From Gymnopilus junonius (lineage: Eukaryota > Basidiomycota > Agaricomycetes > Agaricales > Galerinaceae): a DNA stretch of 10,507 bases. The position numbers and the translations under genes are program-made. The notes under the pieces were generated by a model. That model made no database searches. It was not told where the DNA came from and saw nothing but the letters and a program-made list of their open reading frames with translations. This document shows positions 6,834 through 10,507 of this stretch, in pieces. The DNA is taken from positions 1 to 10,507 of the forward strand of contig JADNYJ010000883.1 in NCBI GenBank assembly GCA_015501075.1. Reading direction: 5' to 3'. The first letter of the stretch is position 1; each line of letters starts with the position of its first letter.

Positions 6834-7167
6834 TGTAAAGAGTCGGTGAGGAAGTGAAGTGGATTTCAAAAACGAATCTGGTCTAGCTGACATAATTCTA
6901 AGTACACAGGTCGGGCCGCGCGTGGATCTTATCAGCAGCGATAAGATAATTTCTTTCGCCTGGGCCCATGGAGGACCGTATCAGTCAGAGTTCAGTCAAC
7001 ATAGCAAGGTTCATTCAATCACCCTATTCATTCACTTGGAAAACGCTGGGCATCACCCCATTTCACACAGTGATAACAAAAAGATAGGCATCTGGGTCAC
7101 TCTCTTCCTCTAGACTCTTGCAGGCTACCACCAAGCTACCCCCCACAGCAAACTTACAACAGCTACA
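6834..7167. promoter_or_regulatory. Divergent promoter between zinc-knuckle and kelch genes
   Basis: This 334-bp region separates two genes transcribed away from each other. It contains an inverted pair of GATA-type sites, CTTATC at 6928-6933 and GATAAG at 6940-6945, followed at once by GATAAT. The leader just before 7168 is CT- and CA-rich (CAGCTACAATG), as usual for fungal start contexts. No TATA box was seen. Confidence 0.45.
6928..6949. promoter_or_regulatory. Inverted pair of GATA-factor sites
   Basis: CTTATC, a 6-nt spacer and GATAAG form a perfect inverted repeat, and a third GATAA core overlaps the last bases. Fungal GATA factors (nitrogen, light, iron regulators) bind such pairs. 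Whether it serves the zinc-knuckle gene, the kelch gene or both is unknown. Confidence 0.35.
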
Positions 7168-8294
7168 ATGTCTCTCATAGCATCCTGGGTACCTCTCAGC
7201 TTGGCGCCGACCGCAGCCCAAGCACTCACACGATCCTCGCACGCTCTTGTTGCCCACGCTGGGAAAGCCTATGTTTTTGGTGGAGAGCTTAAACCACGCA
7301 TCCCCCTCGACGCAGACTTGCACGTACTCGACTTATCTTCCGGCCAGCACAGTTCCATCCAATTCCCTTCTACTTCCTCTGGAAATGTAGCAGAAGCACC
7401 CGCTCCTCGTGTGGGCTCGGCCTTAGCGAAAGTAGGCAACGCGCTCTACCTCTGGGGAGGAAGAGGCGGGAAGGACATGAAACCGCTTAGCGGTGAACTC
7501 TGGAAGTTTGACTTGGGAAAAAAGGAAAGCGGTAAGTGGGAGAAATTCGCCACTAAAGGCGATAAACCTGAGGAGAGGAGCTATCATGTTCTGACTGGCG
7601 TTGCGCCGGTGAGGGTTTACGAAGTTTTTGTATATTATATTATTTACATAGTTCACACCACTCGAAAACAGAACACCCTTTATCTCCACGCAGGCTGCCC
7701 TCCCACAGGGCGCCTCTCCACGCTGCACGCACTGGATCTTACTACTTTAACCTGGCGCGCTCTCACTGACGCTCCAGAGCCAGGCAGAGGAGGGACCGTC
7801 CTGGCTTCAATCCCCTCCATCGGGTCCTCCGGCTCTCTCATCCGCTTCGGTGGATTCGCAGGATACGAGCTTGCTGGCCCACTTGACATCTACGACATCG
7901 CACAGAACAAATGGGAGTCTGTCACTCCCACAGGAGAAACGCCCTCCGCACGATCCGTCCACGCCCTCCTAGGTGTACCCAACCCCAACACCAAGAAGAA
8001 GGCTCTGGACTAGTCGCGGTTATGTACGGCGGCGAGCGGGACCCCGCACCCAAGGAATTGGGTCATGATGGAGCTGGTAGATTCCTTTCTGATGTCTGGG
8101 GTCTCAAGCGGACTGCGGAAGGAAATTGGACATGGGAGAAGGCGACTTTGAAAGTAGGTAGCGAACTTCCGCAGCCGAGAGGATGGTTCGCTTCTGATAT
8201 AACGGACGATGGTAAACTGGTCGTACAGGGTGGGTTGAACGAAAATAATGAACGGATCGGCGACGCTTGGGTTCTGACGGTCGAAGAAGCTTGA
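7168..8294 (+). CDS. Kelch-repeat beta-propeller protein, two exons, apparent frameshift in exon 2
   Basis: Exons are 7168-7608 and 7672-8294. The 63-nt intron (GTGAGG..AACAG) contains no stop and is a multiple of three, so the frame reads through it as VRVYEVFVYYIIYIVHTTRK, which breaks a kelch blade and is clearly not family sequence. Six kelch-like blades follow one another: SSHALVAHAGKAYVFGGE, VGSALAKVGNALYLWGGRGG, ERSYHVLTGVAP with NTLYLHAGCP, GGTVLASI with LIRFGGFAG, ARSVHALLGV with VAVMYGGERD, and RGWFASDITDDGKLVVQGG. This fits a cytosolic six-bladed propeller of the galactose oxidase/kelch or nitrile-specifier-like type, a binding or scaffold fold; the partner is unknown. No signal peptide is seen. 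The frame shifts by one base at AAGAAGAAGGCTCTGG. One more G at 8001-8002 joins PNPNTKKK to GSGLVAVMYGGERD and gives about 354 residues. Confidence 0.85.
7609..7671 (+). other. Stop-free, 3n intron of the kelch gene
   Basis: This 63-nt intron has good GTGAGG and CAG borders and is AT-rich in the middle. It keeps the reading frame open if retained, adding 21 residues. Simple gene callers would read it as coding. Confidence 0.75.
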
Positions 8295-8548
8295 GCTTGA
8301 GAGCTTGACGATCAAAAGCCGACGGAAGGAGTAGGAAACGGGAGAAATGATTTAAATAACGCGCGGTCTCGCGATGTAAATTAGGTAGCTATGTATTCGG
8401 ATTACTCTTGACTTCCTCCTACGCCTTCACGGACTGGCATATGGGAATTTTCGCACCGACATAGGGGCACATACGTAGATGACTAACTGGATTTGTTCAG
8501 ATTCATCATCCATGAGAAATCCACGCACAAGAGCATAGGAAGCCAAAT
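8295..8548. other. Intergenic region after the kelch gene
   Basis: This 254-bp stretch probably holds the 3' UTR of the kelch gene and, if the small frame at 8549 is real, its promoter. A short AAGCTTGAGCTTGAGAGCTTG direct repetition straddles the kelch stop codon. Nothing else was recognised. Confidence 0.35.
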
Positions 8549-8818
8549 ATGGACATTTTTCCTCATTGGCTTTCGGACATCCCGGCTAACGAAATAGAAA
8601 CCTATCATCTTCCTATCGCTGCGGTCAGTGCCACACTAACATTTGAATTCTGGAGTTCAAAGTTGCATTCAAAAGAATCACAAGCTCAGACCGTGTACGT
8701 ATTACCTATAAAGGACAAAATAAGAAAGAACACCGGAACCAGAGTAGCTTTGCACTTGTGCTTCCGAGATGTACATTGGACGGTAGATACCGAAGAAGAG
8801 CTGGGAATTTATCTCTAA
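8549..8818 (+). CDS. Small hypothetical protein, weak support
   Basis: An 89-residue frame starts MDIFPHWLSDIPANEIETYH and ends in EEELGIYL. I recognise no domain, signal peptide or membrane segment. Support is limited to an ATG start, a plausible amino-acid mix and an AATAAA at 8824-8829 just after the stop. A frame of this length can arise by chance in AT-rich DNA, and it could also be one exon of a larger gene. Confidence 0.2.
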   Translation: MDIFPHWLSDIPANEIETYHLPIAAVSATLTFEFWSSKLHSKESQAQTVYVLPIKDKIRKNTGTRVALHLCFRDVHWTVDTEEELGIYL

Positions 8819-9811
8819 GTACCAATAAAATAATCTTTGCGACATCGAAAGGAAAGTAGCTCTACCAATTCAGCCGCAGGACGTTAGGGGGCGTTTGATA
8901 AAGGCTTGCCCAGACTAGATTGCTAAAAATAGAACTCGTTTAAATTAATGTGGCGCATTATGCTGGATTTGAAAGGACATCAACACCGACTGACATGACT
9001 TTGCTCGCAATTCGCTTACTCAAAATTTTAAAGTGTAAAAGCAACGAAATAGTGTGTGCAATCTGCGTGGCTAGATGGTGTCTACACAACCGTTTTGTCA
9101 GCCGAAGGCACGCTGTCGCGGCCGCACAATCCGTCGGTTCAGTGGAAGATGCCAACTGGCATGTGGCACTCTGCCCATCATGGTGATGCAATGACTGGTA
9201 GATTGCTACATAAACATGCCAGGCCTACGCCACTGAGAGTTCTTTCTTTTTATTTATATCCTTTGGCAGCGCAGGAACTGAACGTTTGAACAACTATGTA
9301 GTTGATAGCGCGTCAAGATGTTAAAAATACGCCCATCAAATGCTCGAGGCGGTTATGGATATACGAGATTCATGCGATGTTAGGATGGCAGGCGGATCCA
9401 ATTAATGTCTTTGCCCTTTAACATTCAGTATCTGGTGTGCTGGTGAGGGGAAGGACCCTTGCAGAGTCTGAGAGATCAACACTGGCACAATGAATAGAGA
9501 TTCTTTGAATGAGATTCTTCTCCTGGAGTTAGAATTTTACGCACCTACTGCAAAGCTTTGCACATGTAAATAACGCGACAGACACCGTTTTGAATTCAGA
9601 GAACACAACAATATGAAGTGAGACATAAAAATGACCATGATTGATTGAAATAAGACAGTAAATTTGTTGATCCATGCTAAATACGATGTAGTGACCTCTC
9701 TCCATCTCCTGTCAATAATTTACACGAAATCATTAGTGTTTATGACTACGATACAGACGAAAGCACTTTTGAGAAAACGGTAAGAGAAAATGCCAAATCG
9801 GGTATTGAATT
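8819..9811. other. Gene-poor stretch of about 1 kb, nothing recognised
   Basis: Short frames occur on both strands at 8950-9290 and overlap each other in opposite directions, with no family resemblance and no convincing splice partners. The right end must include the 3' UTR of the transcription factor gene that stops at 9812. A 14-bp near-palindrome, CAACTATGTAGTTG, lies at 9291-9304. There are no terminal repeats, tRNA or transposase motifs. Confidence 0.4.
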
Positions 9812-10507
9812 CTACTGAATTGGTGCTTGGCCTTGATTTGCTTGAGTCATCTGCTCAACGCTCGAAATATAAAGGTTCCAATCGTCCAACCTGTGAAAGA
9901 AAAATAAATGTAAGTGACCAGTAAGAAGAGGTGTTCACAAATGAGATAAGCTCACTCAAGGTTCGTCGGAGCCGTCGACCACATAGTCATAGTATCATTG
10001 TCCATGGCAGGCACACTGCCAAATGCCGACCACCCATTGCCACTGGCTCCATTGAAGGTTGCACCAGAAAGGAAAGACGCAAAGTCAGAGTCAGAGTCGC
10101 CTGTCACCAGGGAATCGTATTGAGCTTGACTGAGCGAGTTATCAACTGCTTGTCCGGCATTGAACATATTACCAAAAGCGTATCCATCCATACTCGGCGG
10201 CAAACCCGCTGGACCTGAGGTTAGGTTAGAGATGAGCGTCGGATCAAAGGTGGTAGGCTGTTGGGCAGGCATTTGCGGTACATAGGGCTCTGAGAAACTA
10301 AACTGGCCATATATCGGTAACCTGCCGAGCTCATTGCCATACATGGGTAATGCGAATAGGGGTGGTGCTTGCGAAGGCATCTGTTTGGAATGAGGCGACG
10401 TGTTGGACAAAGACACACGCTTTGAGCCAGCCATGCTTCTCGGAGCCTCAAGGACAGTAGGAGATACGGAGTGGGAAGAGCCTGGAGAGTACTCTTCTTC
10501 GTCTGCA
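9812..10507 (-). CDS. C-terminal part of a probable fungal-specific transcription factor (partial)
   Basis: The last two exons are seen: 10507-9956 (entering from outside the window) and 9890-9812, joined over a 65-nt intron (GTGAGC..TTCACAG) that splits a Glu codon. The visible 210 or so residues are of low complexity, rich in Ser, Pro, Gln, Asn and Met (for example SHSVSPTVLEAPRS, QMPAQQPTTFDP), with acidic patches such as TGDSDSDFASFL that look like an activation region. The end, MWSTAPTNLELDDWNLYIS, then a Gln-rich SVEQMTQANQGQAPIQ, is what I recall from the C-termini of basidiomycete Zn2Cys6/Fungal_trans factors related to xylanolytic activators. That family link is from memory of tail motifs only; the DNA-binding domain lies outside the window. 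The splice is well supported because the tail is in frame only after it. Confidence 0.68.

Noticed and set aside
8950..9291. Overlapping 77- and 78-codon frames on both strands
   Set aside because: They mirror each other across a stop-poor stretch. There is no ATG context, no domain and no splice partner.
9291..9304. CAACTATGTAGTTG inverted repeat as a transposon end or terminator
   Set aside because: The arms are only 6 bp, there is no partner copy, no target duplication was found, and short palindromes are frequent by chance.

Overview
The window looks like nuclear DNA of a filamentous basidiomycete, most likely an Agaricomycete. Genes are dense and lie on both strands. Nearly all are split by very short GT-AG introns: I place 16, all 52 to 68 nt long. 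Several products have a basidiomycete character: an F-box protein ending in a FDE.SGR motif, a small secreted cysteine-rich protein, and a ZCCHC9-type zinc-knuckle protein starting MTRVTNFGRKRTY. There is no rRNA, tRNA, CRISPR array or recognisable transposon. I built the gene models by hand from reading frames, splice signals and family motifs.

Layout. (1) 26-1741, minus: F-box protein, three exons. (2) 1891-2782, plus: mitochondrial-type pterin-4a-carbinolamine dehydratase-like protein, four exons, sharing a 149-bp divergent promoter with gene 1. (3) 2930-4085, minus: complete aldo/keto reductase of 276 residues in six exons, including a 22-nt microexon that carries the catalytic tyrosine. 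(4) 4304-4804, minus: uncertain cysteine-rich reading frame. (5) 5014-5367, plus: small secreted cysteine-rich, knottin-like gene behind a clear TATA box, interrupted by an in-frame TGA. (6) 5709-6833, minus: four-knuckle CCHC protein of 316 residues in four exons. (7) 7168-8294, plus: kelch beta-propeller protein, two exons. (8) 8549-8818, plus: weak small hypothetical. (9) 8819-9811: gene-poor stretch. (10) 9812-10507, minus: 3' end of a probable fungal transcription factor that runs off the window.

The genes do not form an obvious cluster or pathway. The most striking pattern is that the F-box, pterin dehydratase and kelch genes each have a summed exon length of 3n+2. Each would be put back in frame by one more base in a short homopolymer (GGG, CC and GG). 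This points to single-base deletions in the assembly rather than three independent pseudogenes. Two other genes (aldo/keto reductase, zinc-knuckle) have perfect 3n models but each needs an unusual AAG splice acceptor. The palindrome TTACGTAA, an AP-1/Pap1-type site, occurs twice, both times in a promoter, one of them that of the aldo/keto reductase.
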